In this document: one piece after another, positions 46,761-54,689 of the stretch
Layout: each line of letters opens with the position of its first letter
Numbering within the stretch: position 1 is the stretch's first letter
DNA from: CAVSRC01 sp963750065
Lineage (GTDB): Bacteria; Pseudomonadota; Alphaproteobacteria; Rhizobiales; Kaistiaceae
Length of the DNA stretch: 64,000 bases
NCBI GenBank assembly: GCA_963750065.1
Contig: CAVVPK010000018.1
Location: 27,714-91,713 of the forward strand
Direction: 5' to 3'
Position numbers and translations under genes: made by a program
Notes under the pieces: model-generated
What the model saw: only the letters and a program-made list of their open reading frames with translations
What the model was told of the DNA's origin: nothing
Database searches by the model: none

Positions 46761-47318
46761 ATGCGCAAGCCCCGCCCCATCGGCACAGTCACATGGCGCG
46801 CTCGCCCGCCACGCGTCGGCCACCGGCGAAAGCTCGATTTCGCCGTCCTGGCGCCGCCGCTGGCTGCCACCGCGGTGGCGGTTCTGGCGCTCCTCTGGCT
46901 CAGGGCGGGCATTCCCCTGCCGGGTTCGGTCAGAAGCAGTTTCCTGCCGGTAGCCCACGGCATCAGCGTCGTCGACGGCGACACCATCCGCATCGACGGC
47001 AAGCTGACGCGGCTCGTCGGCTTCAATGCGCCGGAGACCTGGAAGCCCAATTGCGCGGCCGAGCGGAACCTGGGCGAAGCCGCGACCCGCCGCCTGCGCC
47101 AGCTCGTCGAAGGCGGCGCGGCACGCTTCGCCGGTGTGCGCTGTGCCTGCAGGTCAGGCACCGAAGGCACGTCGGCCTGCAACTATGGGCGCGCCTGCGG
47201 CAGCCTGCAGGTGGACGGACACGACGTCGGCAGCATTCTGATCTCGGAGGGGCTCGCCGTCCGCTTCGTGTGCGGCACGACCGGCTGTCCACCCACCCCG
47301 CGTCCCTGGTGCGGGTGA
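46761..47318 (+). CDS. Membrane-anchored thermonuclease-like (SNase) protein
   Basis: 185 aa. A basic N-terminus and one hydrophobic segment (about 28-48) form a signal anchor. Then comes an OB-fold nuclease: ISVVDGDTIRIDGKLTRLVGFNAPET, and a C-terminal YGRACGSLQVDGHDVGSILI with the second catalytic Arg. The usual RLxGxDAPE block reads RLVGFNAPE here, so a calcium-ligand Asp is Asn, which may lower or change activity. Ends with several cysteines (CGTTGCPPTPRPWCG). Exact start uncertain; the ATG at 46761 is the first that keeps the anchor. Confidence 0.8.
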   Translation: MRKPRPIGTVTWRARPPRVGHRRKLDFAVLAPPLAATAVAVLALLWLRAGIPLPGSVRSSFLPVAHGISVVDGDTIRIDGKLTRLVGFNAPETWKPNCAAERNLGEAATRRLRQLVEGGAARFAGVRCACRSGTEGTSACNYGRACGSLQVDGHDVGSILISEGLAVRFVCGTTGCPPTPRPWCG

Positions 47319-47657
47319 GGTGCGCTGCCGCCGAGGGGCAAAGCTGGCGACGCTGGCAAAAGCAGAGAAGTCATAATGCAGCGAAGACTTGCACTGGCAA
47401 ACCCACCTAGCGGCGCGCATTGACACCGAACGCGCTTTCGCCGCGGTGGCAAACCAGACACCGCCGCCACCGCCGACGCCTGTTCCAAACCACCAGCGTG
47501 AACGTGCTGTCGCTTAAGAGAAGTCAAATAATAGAAAATCTTCAATATTACCCCTATCAAGAGATAACTCCGCGCCCACAACAAATAATTCCGAAGAATA
47601 TGCTAATTAAGAACGCCTGAATTCGACTGCGCGCATAGCGTTGTCTGGAGGTGTCAG
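47319..47657. other. Intergenic spacer with AT-rich stretch
   Basis: No gene is supported here. Bases ~47511-47625 are strikingly AT-rich (for example ATAATAGAAAATCTTCAATA) in a GC-rich genome and lie just upstream of the FixJ-type regulator. They may hold its promoter or be a nucleoid-protein target at the left edge of the gas vesicle cluster. Confidence 0.5.
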
Positions 47658-48344
47658 GTGAGTCAGGATGTCGTCGTGTATGTCGTCGATGACGATGGAT
47701 GTGCACGCGACGCGACGCAGCTCCTGCTCATGACAGTCGGCTTGAACGCGGCGTCGTTTGAATCGCCTCTCGACTTCATCGAAAACTTCGATCCGTACCG
47801 GCCCGGCTGCGTCATTCTCGACCTGCGAATGCCGGAACTGAATGGCATCGAAACATTGATCCGTCTGCAGGAGCGATCCAAGACAGTCCCGGTGATCTTC
47901 CTGACCGGGCACGGCGATTTGTCAACGGTCGTCCGCGCGATGAAGCTTGGAGCGGTCGACTTCTTCGAAAAACCCGTCAACCACGAACTGCTGCTGGAGA
48001 GCATTCAGCATTGGGTCCAGTACGATATCAACGCGCATGAGGCGCTGCATCAGCGCGAAGCGACACTGGCCCGCGTGGAAAAACTGTCGAACCGGGAACG
48101 GCAAGTCCTCGATTGCGTGCTCAATGGCATGTCGAACAAGGAGACCGCGCGCCACCTTGGCGTCGGACCGAAGGCAATCGAGATCTACCGCTCGCACCTC
48201 ATGCAGAAGATGCAGGTCCACAGCGTGGTGAATCTGGTTATCCAGGTCCTCGGCAGCTTCAAGATGGTGAAACCATCCGCGGCCAATCCTCCGGGTCTCT
48301 ATCGACTTGACCGGAGAAAATTCTTCCGCTCGGCGGGAGAGTAG
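47658..48344 (+). CDS. FixJ/NarL-type response regulator, likely controls gas vesicle genes
   Basis: 228 aa from GTG 47658, preceded by GGAGGTGTCAG. Receiver domain: DDD at 11-13, phospho-acceptor Asp55 in VILDLRMPE, Thr83 in FLTGHGD, Lys105 in FFEKPV, all present. The LuxR-type helix-turn-helix follows at about 143-205 (KLSNRERQVLDCVLNGMSNKETARHLGV). No partner kinase gene is adjacent. It is the first plus-strand gene before gvpA (273 bases away), and the tandem 15-bp repeat at 48485 could be its target. Control of the cluster is inferred from position. Confidence 0.85.
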   Translation: MSQDVVVYVVDDDGCARDATQLLLMTVGLNAASFESPLDFIENFDPYRPGCVILDLRMPELNGIETLIRLQERSKTVPVIFLTGHGDLSTVVRAMKLGAVDFFEKPVNHELLLESIQHWVQYDINAHEALHQREATLARVEKLSNRERQVLDCVLNGMSNKETARHLGVGPKAIEIYRSHLMQKMQVHSVVNLVIQVLGSFKMVKPSAANPPGLYRLDRRKFFRSAGE

Positions 48345-48484
48345 TTCGCGAAAGTCGGGCGCGCACTCTAGACCCGTGTCGCGATCACTGCGCGACGGGA
48401 AACAGACTCCGCACCTCGCAAGAGCGTCTGACGAAAGCTGGCACGCATTACTGCCGCGGACCTTCGCGATATGATCAAAGAAAA

Positions 48485-48514
48485 ATTGCCCACGGGGAAA
48501 TTGCCTAGTGGGAA
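48485..48514. promoter_or_regulatory. Tandem 15-bp direct repeat upstream of gvpA
   Basis: ATTGCCCACGGGGAA (48485-48499) and ATTGCCTAGTGGGAA (48500-48514) match at 12 of 15 positions and lie end to end, about 105-135 bases before the gvpA ATG. One-and-a-half-turn spacing and position suggest an activator site. Confidence 0.4.
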
Positions 48515-48617
48515 AACCCTTCGCGCCACAGGTGTTCGACCCAGCTTATGCCAGGCACGCGTGTGTGCTTCTCTCTGGGCGTGTTGAATGACTGCACAGA
48601 AGCGAAGGAGAAAAATC

Positions 48618-48827
48618 ATGGCTGTTGAGAAGACCATCGCATCGACGAGCCTCGCCGAGGTTGTTGACCGCATTCTCGACAAGGGCGTCGTCATCGACGC
48701 ATGGGCCCGCGTCTCGCTGGTCGGGATCGAGCTGCTTGCGATCGAAGCGCGCATCGTGGTCGCCAGCGTCGACACCTACCTGAAGTATGCCGAGGCCATT
48801 GGCCTGACGTCGGCGCAGACGGCCTGA
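48618..48827 (+). CDS. gvpA: Gas vesicle major structural protein GvpA
   Basis: 69 aa from the ATG at 48618, with GAAGGAG 7 bases upstream. Near-canonical GvpA: MAVEKTIASTSLAEVVDRIL, then DKGVVIDAWARVSLVGIELL and EARIVVASVDTYLKYAEAIGL, i.e. helix-strand-strand-helix. The small hydrophobic subunits assemble into the ribbed, gas-permeable wall that excludes water and gives buoyancy. It has its own upstream region of 273 bases, fitting the high expression a shell protein needs. Confidence 0.97.
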   Translation: MAVEKTIASTSLAEVVDRILDKGVVIDAWARVSLVGIELLAIEARIVVASVDTYLKYAEAIGLTSAQTA

Positions 48828-48978
48828 CGGTCTCTGCGACAACCCTAGACGAAACGGGAGCGAAGCGGCGCTTGCATTCAACGACGGTACCGCCTCGCTC
48901 CCTGACCCCTCCCACTGCCAGATCGCTCGGTTGACGCTCGGTCAACGCCGACGAGATCTGCGACGAAAGGGCACCGTT

Positions 48979-49584
48979 ATGTCCAAGGCTGCCATGTCAA
49001 AGAACGCTCGGTCGAAGACCGCCGCCCGGTCCAAGTCCACCGGATCAAAGGCCTCGAAGGCAAAGACCGCTCACTCAAAGCCCGTTCGCGCGAAAACAGC
49101 CGCCAAGCCAATGGTCGGCGGGCCACTGGCCGGCGATATGGGGCGCCTGGCCAGAGAACTTTCGCAGGCGTCAGAATTCCGGACGTCGGCCATCGACGAA
49201 ATGCGCCGTGCCACGCAGGCGACATTGGCCGCATGCGCGACCATGCGTGGCGAAATGCTGCGCGACTATCGCGGGCAAGCCCAGAAGTTCCTCTCGTCCC
49301 TGGTCCGGGAAACGTCCGCGCAACGCCGCGCCGCGACTAGGCATGTAATGAAGATCGCGCGCGACAGGCAGGAACTCGCCAGCCAGCTGCGCGGCCGCAT
49401 GCAGCAGGATGCACACTTTCTCGCGGAGCAGACGCGGGCGCACCGGAAGATGGCCAGGCGGCAGAAATCGTCGCTCGAGTCCGGCCGGCGTGAGCTCGGT
49501 GCCGAGGTCGCGAGTTTCCGTGGTGCAATTCAGCGTGACCTGATGGGCGCGCACCAGATCTGGTCGGCCCTGGCCCATGGCTGA
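48979..49584 (+). CDS. Basic helical protein, GvpC-like candidate
   Basis: 201 aa from the ATG at 48979 (preceded by CGAAAGGGCACC). The first ~45 residues are a Ser-Lys/Ala-rich tail (repeated SK, AKT). The rest is amphipathic helix with few breaks, e.g. QAQKFLSSLVRETSAQRRAA at 100-119 and AHFLAEQTRAHRKMARRQ at 145-162. The pattern FLxx(x)xxxETxxxR and position right after gvpA resemble GvpC, the protein that clamps and stiffens the shell, but no clean 33-residue repeats are seen. Could instead be an unrelated assembly factor. The Lys-rich tail is unusual for GvpC. Confidence 0.55.
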   Translation: MSKAAMSKNARSKTAARSKSTGSKASKAKTAHSKPVRAKTAAKPMVGGPLAGDMGRLARELSQASEFRTSAIDEMRRATQATLAACATMRGEMLRDYRGQAQKFLSSLVRETSAQRRAATRHVMKIARDRQELASQLRGRMQQDAHFLAEQTRAHRKMARRQKSSLESGRRELGAEVASFRGAIQRDLMGAHQIWSALAHG

Positions 49585-49770
49585 AGCGTCGAGGCGGAGG
49601 AAGCCAGATGAATCGCGGCGGTTGACGCAGATGTCGACGTCGTCGGCTCAGCTGGCTCCGCCTGGAGCAACCCGGTGGAACGCAGGGTTTCGCCGACATG
49701 ATCTGCTAGATGCGCCGCTAGATCGCGCGCTAGCCCGGATGCGGTGTCGAACGAATTGAGTGGATGAACG

Positions 49771-50517
49771 ATGAACTTGGGTATGTGCAGGATCAGATCG
49801 GCAGGGCGCACGAGCGGCAGCATAGAAGCGACGCTGCCGCCCCCGCTTCAGCCTTTCACAGGGCTCGCCTGCCGTGTCGTCGTGCGCGACGGATTGCAGC
49901 CCGAGATCGTCTTACTGCCGGACCTCGCGGGCGCCAGGGAACTGCTCAAGACGCTTTGGCGGAGACTATCGCTGGCGTTGGGCGCAAGCGAGACGGTCGA
50001 TGACTTCAGTCCGAGCGCCTTCACGCTGACGCTCTTGCCGTCGCAGCAGTGGCAAAGAGGGTTGCCTCTCGCCTACGCCGACGCGCTTTCCTTGATGCGC
50101 CGCGGCGCGGAGCAAACCGCCGATGATCTGGACGCGCTGGCTCGTATCCTGTCGGTACTGGTAGCGGCGATAGGCCAGGCGCGTGGGCTCGACCACTCGC
50201 TTGCACTCGGCTTTGGCGATGCCGTGGCCTACGCCGTGACGCAGACCTCGGCCGGCTTCGGCACCGACTTCGAGCGCAGCATGGCGGCCGGCGTGTCAGG
50301 ACGGACGCGGCTCGACCGGTCGTCCGAGATTTTTCCCCTCGACGAAGAATTCTGGCTGGAGTGGGAGCCGGCGCTGAGACGCATCTACCAGCAATTTCTA
50401 GCGTGGCAGGACAATCCCGGCCAGCACGAGACGGCTCGTCAGCAATGGTATCGCGCCCACCAATGCGAAAGCGTCCCAAATCGCGCCGAACGGCGCGTCG
50501 CAGCCTACCAATCATGA
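49771..50517 (+). CDS. Unknown protein in the gas vesicle cluster
   Basis: 248 aa, no family recognised. The first ~25 residues look unlike the rest, so the true start may be internal or in another frame. The middle is helical (ARELLKTLWRRLSLALGAS, then DDLDALARILSVLVAAIGQARG). The C-terminus is acidic-aromatic (FPLDEEFWLEWEPALRRIYQQFLAWQDNPG). No signal peptide or membrane segments. It precedes gvpN; its stop overlaps a possible gvpN ATG at 50514. Position suggests a gas vesicle accessory role. Confidence 0.6.
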   Translation: MNLGMCRIRSAGRTSGSIEATLPPPLQPFTGLACRVVVRDGLQPEIVLLPDLAGARELLKTLWRRLSLALGASETVDDFSPSAFTLTLLPSQQWQRGLPLAYADALSLMRRGAEQTADDLDALARILSVLVAAIGQARGLDHSLALGFGDAVAYAVTQTSAGFGTDFERSMAAGVSGRTRLDRSSEIFPLDEEFWLEWEPALRRIYQQFLAWQDNPGQHETARQQWYRAHQCESVPNRAERRVAAYQS

Positions 50518-50534
50518 TGCCTGGAGCCCCGAAC

Positions 50535-51569
50535 ATGTCGACTGCACAGCATTCAGCCAGCCACATCGCCGGAACCACGATATCAATCAGCCCGGGTTCG
50601 GATTTCGTGGAGACGCCGGCGATCGAGGAGCTGAGCAATCGCGCCCTTGGCTACCTTCGGGCCGGCTTTCCCGTGCATTTCTGTGGTCCTGCCGGCTCGG
50701 GCAAGACAACGCTGGCCTTCCATGTGGCGGCCCAGCTGGAACGACCGGTCGTGTTCCTCACCGGCGACGATGAGATGACGACGTCCAATCTCGTCGGTGG
50801 GCAGACCGGATATCAGTACCGGAAGGTCGTCGACCGCTACATCCACACAGTCACGAAATACGAAGAAGATGCGACGCGCAGCTGGTCGGATCATCGCCTG
50901 ACGACGGCATGTCGCAACGGCAGCACGTTGATCTATGACGAATTCACCCGCTCGCGCGCCGAAGCCAACAACATCCTCCTCGGCGTCCTGGAGGAGCGGC
51001 TCCTGGTCCTGCCGGTTCCCAATCAAAACGAGAGCTACATCAAGGTTCATCCGGAATTCCGGGCGATCTTCACCAGCAATCCGCAGGAGTATTCGGGCGT
51101 TCACGACGCTCAAGATGCGTTGAGCGACCGCATGGTGATGATCGACGTCGACTATTTCGACCGCGACACGGAACTCGGCATCACCATCTCCCGCTCCGGC
51201 CTCGCCAAGCCGAAGGCCGAGCGTATCGTCGACCTGGTGCGCAATTACCGGTCATCCGGCGAGTACGACCAGGTCCCGACATTGCGCGCCAGCATCATGA
51301 TCGCCAGCGTCGTCGCCGACCAGAACCTCAAGACGTCGTCGGCGGATCCGCGCTTTGTGCAGGCGTGCCTCGACCTGCTCGGCGGACGAGCCGCCTTCAA
51401 GAGCCGCTCGGCGGATGAGCGCCTCCAGCAGCGCAAGATGCTGATGAGCCTGATCCAGCATCACTGCCCGGATAAACAGAGCCACGTCAAAGGACCCGGC
51501 AAACGACTGAACGGCAGATCGGAGCCGGCGCGAGCCCGGCTCGGCCAGATCTCCGCGGAGGTATTGTGA
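50535..51569 (+). CDS. gvpN: Gas vesicle AAA+ ATPase GvpN
   Basis: 344 aa from the ATG at 50535, which has TGGAG 9 bases upstream; ATGs at 50514/50517 overlap the previous stop but lack a ribosome site. MoxR-type AAA+ domain: DFVETPAIEELSNRALGYL, Walker A GPAGSGKTT (51-59), GGQTGYQYRKVVDRYIH (GvpN-specific), Walker B LIYDEFTRS (132-140), sensor IFTSNPQEYSGVH. GvpN is needed for vesicles to grow to full size in other species. The stop lies within the GTGATGA preceding the next gene. Confidence 0.95.
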   Translation: MSTAQHSASHIAGTTISISPGSDFVETPAIEELSNRALGYLRAGFPVHFCGPAGSGKTTLAFHVAAQLERPVVFLTGDDEMTTSNLVGGQTGYQYRKVVDRYIHTVTKYEEDATRSWSDHRLTTACRNGSTLIYDEFTRSRAEANNILLGVLEERLLVLPVPNQNESYIKVHPEFRAIFTSNPQEYSGVHDAQDALSDRMVMIDVDYFDRDTELGITISRSGLAKPKAERIVDLVRNYRSSGEYDQVPTLRASIMIASVVADQNLKTSSADPRFVQACLDLLGGRAAFKSRSADERLQQRKMLMSLIQHHCPDKQSHVKGPGKRLNGRSEPARARLGQISAEVL

Positions 51570-51590
51570 TGAGCCATATCAGGGGACTTC

Positions 51591-51917
51591 ATGAAACCGG
51601 CGGGCTTCGCTCGCTGCGCACCGTGGGTTCCGGCCTACCAACGCGGCAAGCTCACGGCGACGCTCTCGCGTCTCGATCACCAGCGCGCACTGCTGGAGCG
51701 CCAACTCGCGGTGTGGACCGAGAAACAACAAGTGACCGCCCATCGCCTGGCGCTGCTCGACAAGGAGATCGAGCAGATCGGAAACCTCATCGGCGATTTC
51801 GGCGGACCGTACGATGCCGCCAAACAGCGCAAGCGCCCGCGCGCCACCAAGTCCCGGCAGCCGCCGGGCGATGGCGCGGTGGCCGCGCGGCGCAGCGATG
51901 TCAGTCTCGAATACTGA
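51591..51917 (+). CDS. Small coiled-coil protein in the gas vesicle cluster
   Basis: 108 aa. ATG 51591 is preceded by AGGGGAC. Residues 20-70 form a probable coiled coil (KLTATLSRLDHQRALLERQL, then LALLDKEIEQIGNLIGDFG). The C-terminus is basic and Pro-rich (AKQRKRPRATKSRQPPGDG). Overlapping frames are shadows: they lack the helical pattern. No family recognised; a structural or chaperone role in vesicle assembly is a guess from position between gvpN and gvpH. Confidence 0.6.
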   Translation: MKPAGFARCAPWVPAYQRGKLTATLSRLDHQRALLERQLAVWTEKQQVTAHRLALLDKEIEQIGNLIGDFGGPYDAAKQRKRPRATKSRQPPGDGAVAARRSDVSLEY

Positions 51918-51963
51918 GTGCAGCAATCCGCCGGCCCACGGCGCAAAAAACGGAGATGCAATC

Positions 51964-52506
51964 ATGCCAAGTCACAAAGGTGCTTCACGCAAGAAGACCG
52001 GAGCCGGCGAAGCTGAGCCCGTGGTCGATATCGGGTTCGGTTCCTTGTTCAAAGGGCTCGGGGATTTCGTCGGCATACTCGGCAACCTCGTCGAGGCCGG
52101 CGAGCAGCAGGTCAATCGGACCGGCGAGTTCAAGGTCAAGGGCCTCGGCGACAAGGCGCAGGGCGTCTATGGCGTGAGCGTGCGCGTCGGCATCGGCGGC
52201 GAGCCGCATGTCGAGCGCTTCGGCAACATCCGCGCGACGACCGAGGGAGCCGAGGTCGTCGATGTGCGCGAGCCGCTGATCGACGTCTTCGACGAAGGCG
52301 ATGAAATCGTCGTCGCCGCCGAGCTTCCCGGCGTCAAGGAAGACGCGATCGAGATCGAGGTTCGCGGCGACGTCCTGGCGCTCAGTTCGTCCGGCGAGCG
52401 GCGCTATTCGAAGGAGGTGCTGCTGCCCAGCCCGGTCGATGCCGCCTCGATGAAGCGATCCTTCAAGAACGGCCTCCTGGAACTGCGGTTGAAGAAGGCC
52501 AAGTGA
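51964..52506 (+). CDS. gvpH: Gas vesicle small heat-shock-like protein GvpH
   Basis: 180 aa from the ATG at 51964. The N-terminal ~95 residues include GSLFKGLGDFVGILGNLVE, a GvpH-type segment. The C-terminal alpha-crystallin domain (about 98-180) reads PLIDVFDEGDEIVVAAELPGVKEDAIEIEVRGDVL, ending with FKNGLLELRLKK, the Hsp20 signature. Likely a chaperone keeping GvpA or partners soluble. The stop shares bases with the next ATG (TGATG). Confidence 0.9.
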   Translation: MPSHKGASRKKTGAGEAEPVVDIGFGSLFKGLGDFVGILGNLVEAGEQQVNRTGEFKVKGLGDKAQGVYGVSVRVGIGGEPHVERFGNIRATTEGAEVVDVREPLIDVFDEGDEIVVAAELPGVKEDAIEIEVRGDVLALSSSGERRYSKEVLLPSPVDAASMKRSFKNGLLELRLKKAK

Positions 52507-53597
52507 TGTCGACTGCGATCGAGCATTTCTCACGCTCCCGCGTGGAGAACACGACGCTGCAGGTCATCGCGGATACGCAGCGCGATCTCGCTCGCTTGAT
52601 CCACGAAGAAGAGTCGGTGATCCGGCAGTATGTCCGGCTCGGCAAATGGCCACACAAGTCGGTCAACCTGTTCGTCTTCGAAGATCTGCAGCCGCTCGTA
52701 TCGCAAATCAAGAATGCCGCTCTGTTGTCCTCGGTCATTGCCGAGGACATCGACCGGCGGCCGATGGTCAACATCTACGACGCAGCCAATCCGACGGAAT
52801 GCACGGTCTTCGTCAACCGGCGGGCCCTCACTGACGAGGGGCTGTGGAACGACACTCTGGCGTTACGCGCCTTGCTTGCGCATGAGCATGCCCATCCTCT
52901 GTCCGAGAACCCGACGGTTCAGGCCGCGCGCGAACTCTCGGTCGAGGTCACGACGGAAAGTCGGACGGTCGAGGCGGCGGTGGGCGGAATTCTCCATCTC
53001 CTTGCCGATCGTCTGTGCGTTCACGCGCCGCAGGAAGTCTTCGCCAACGAGGTCGTGATCCAAGCCGGGTTTGGCGACGCACTGTTCCACCTCGACAAGG
53101 GAGTCGTCGACAAGGCCATCGCGGGCGTCGCCAAGCGGGCATCCCTGGTGCGCGGCCTCGACAAGCAGGTCGCGGACGGCAAGCTCACCGCGGATCAGAT
53201 GGCCGTGCTCCTGCTGGTCGGAGATCTGCAGGCCTATTTGGGATTTGCGCTCGAGACCGCGCCTTTCCTCTTTGCCGAATGCCATCGCCAGGCGGAAGCC
53301 CTCGAGACCGCGCTGCGTGAGGGGATATGGGCACGCCTCGATCCGGCGGTCATGCCGCTCTACGAGCGATTCCGCGATCACTACCGGCAACTGAAAGGCG
53401 ATCTCGGCCCGGCGGACGTGAAATCCTGGGCTGGCGAGGCCCTGGCTCTCCTCAGCGAAGCCCTCCGTGCGCGGAGTCTGGACGTTCGCTTCGATCTGGT
53501 TCCGGCGCGCTCCCGCCAGAAGCGGTCCCGTGAGCCGCGACCGGAATCCAGAACTGCGCATCACGGCATCGCCCAACATGAGGAGGGTTCGCCATGA
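52506..53597 (+). CDS. Putative zinc-metallopeptidase-like protein (HEHAH motif) in the gas vesicle cluster
   Basis: 363 aa from the ATG at 52506. Residues 120-151 read LRALLAHEHAHPLSENP and then a helix with ARELSVEVTTESR; HEHAH (126-130) is a full HExxH zinc motif at the end of a hydrophobic helix, with acidic residues 14-21 positions later that could be the third ligand. A second helical half (190-330) is of unknown type, followed by a basic disordered tail. No signal peptide, so cytoplasmic. Could process vesicle proteins or be an inactive scaffold. Embedded by 1-4-base overlaps between gvpH and gvpF/L, so clearly co-expressed. Confidence 0.7.
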   Translation: MSTAIEHFSRSRVENTTLQVIADTQRDLARLIHEEESVIRQYVRLGKWPHKSVNLFVFEDLQPLVSQIKNAALLSSVIAEDIDRRPMVNIYDAANPTECTVFVNRRALTDEGLWNDTLALRALLAHEHAHPLSENPTVQAARELSVEVTTESRTVEAAVGGILHLLADRLCVHAPQEVFANEVVIQAGFGDALFHLDKGVVDKAIAGVAKRASLVRGLDKQVADGKLTADQMAVLLLVGDLQAYLGFALETAPFLFAECHRQAEALETALREGIWARLDPAVMPLYERFRDHYRQLKGDLGPADVKSWAGEALALLSEALRARSLDVRFDLVPARSRQKRSREPRPESRTAHHGIAQHEEGSP

Positions 53598-54391
53598 AAC
53601 TGGCGCCCGCACGTTTGCCGAAGCCGCAAACCGAGAACGCCGTCGCGCAGTATCTCTATTGCATCGTGCGCGGTGCGGAACCGCAGAGCTTCGAGACCCT
53701 CGGCATGGGCGAGCGCGGCGATGTCGTTCACACCATCAACTTCAAGGACCTGGCGGTCGTCGCCAGCGATTCGCCGGAGCCGCGCTACGACAACACGCGG
53801 CGCAACATGATGGCGCATATGCGGGTCCTCGACGAGGTCATGGCCGACTACACGGTGCTGCCGGTCCGCTTCGACTGCGTCGCTCCGAGCCCGGAAGTCG
53901 TCCGCGAACAATTGCTCAAGGCGCGCTATGGCGAGCTGAGCACGATGCTCGACGGGATGGACGGCCGGATCGAGATGGGTCTCAAGGCGTTCTGGTACGA
54001 GGACGTCGTCTTCCAGGAAATGGTTCAGGAGAATCCGACGATCAGTCGGATGCGCACTGGCCTGGAAGGCCACTCTCTCGAAGAGACCTATTACGACCGC
54101 ATCCGACTCGGCGAGCTGGTCGAGGCCGAGCTGAAGGCGCGCCGCGGCGCGGACGCCGAGGCGGTCCTCGCGCGATTGCGGCCACTCGCCGAGAAGACGC
54201 AAGTCAATGCGACGATCGCCGACCACATGGTGGTGAATGCCGCGTTCCTGATCACGCGATCGCGTGAGCCGGAGTTCGACGAGGCAATCCGCAAACTCGA
54301 CACTGAACTCGGCCACCGGCTTCTCACCAAATGCGTCGGACCGGTCGCCCCCTACAATTTCGTCAACGTCAGCATGCACTGGTCGGCCTGA
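53594..54391 (+). CDS. gvpF: GvpF/GvpL-family gas vesicle protein (copy 1)
   Basis: 265 aa; ATG 53594 overlaps the previous stop (ATGA). GvpF/L fold: AVAQYLYCIVRGAE opening strand, DLAVVASDSPE, the helix HMRVLDEVMADYTVLPVRFDCVAP, then the C-terminal domain ending KCVGPVAPYNFVNVSM, all typical. GvpF/L proteins bind GvpA and help nucleate the vesicle. One of four F/L copies in the cluster; the most complete and least modified. Confidence 0.92.
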   Translation: MKLAPARLPKPQTENAVAQYLYCIVRGAEPQSFETLGMGERGDVVHTINFKDLAVVASDSPEPRYDNTRRNMMAHMRVLDEVMADYTVLPVRFDCVAPSPEVVREQLLKARYGELSTMLDGMDGRIEMGLKAFWYEDVVFQEMVQENPTISRMRTGLEGHSLEETYYDRIRLGELVEAELKARRGADAEAVLARLRPLAEKTQVNATIADHMVVNAAFLITRSREPEFDEAIRKLDTELGHRLLTKCVGPVAPYNFVNVSMHWSA

Positions 54392-54437
54392 CCGATCTGG
54401 TTCGTCGGCCGATGGAAATGGACCGTGAGGTGAAAAG

Positions 54438-54686
54438 ATGAGCCTGCTTGGCACAGTTGCGACGGCGCCCCTCGTTGGTCCGATCAAGGGGGTGTTGTGG
54501 CTCGTCCGGACGCTCGCCGAGCACGCCGAGCGCGAGCTCTATGACGAAGACTTCATCCGCAGGGATCTCCTGAAACTCGAACAGCGATACGACCTCGGCG
54601 AGATCACGATCGAGGAGTTCGAGAGCAGCGAGTCCGAGTTGCTGGAGCGCTTGAACCAAGCGCGGAGAATGAGAGAAGGGAGTTAG
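54438..54686 (+). CDS. gvpG: Gas vesicle protein GvpG
   Basis: 82 aa, right size. The opening LLGTVATAPLVGPIKGVLWL is the conserved GvpG segment, followed by a charged helix LAEHAERELYDEDFIRRDLL and EITIEEFESSESELLERL. Part of the minimal assembly set, probably binding GvpF/L and J. The ATG at 54438 has GTGAGG upstream; gvpO follows after 3 bases. Confidence 0.93.
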   Translation: MSLLGTVATAPLVGPIKGVLWLVRTLAEHAERELYDEDFIRRDLLKLEQRYDLGEITIEEFESSESELLERLNQARRMREGS

Positions 54687-54689
54687 GCC

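Noticed and set aside
48439..48454. TGGCACG...CTGCC upstream of gvpA as a sigma-54 promoter.
   Set aside because: The GG to GC distance is 11 instead of 10 and the -12 element reads CTGC; a second candidate near 48551 has the same spacing fault.
51566..52177. A 203-codon frame starting at the gvpN stop.
   Set aside because: Arg/Pro-rich shadow; the frame at 51591 shows a clear coiled coil and the gvpH frame covers the second half.
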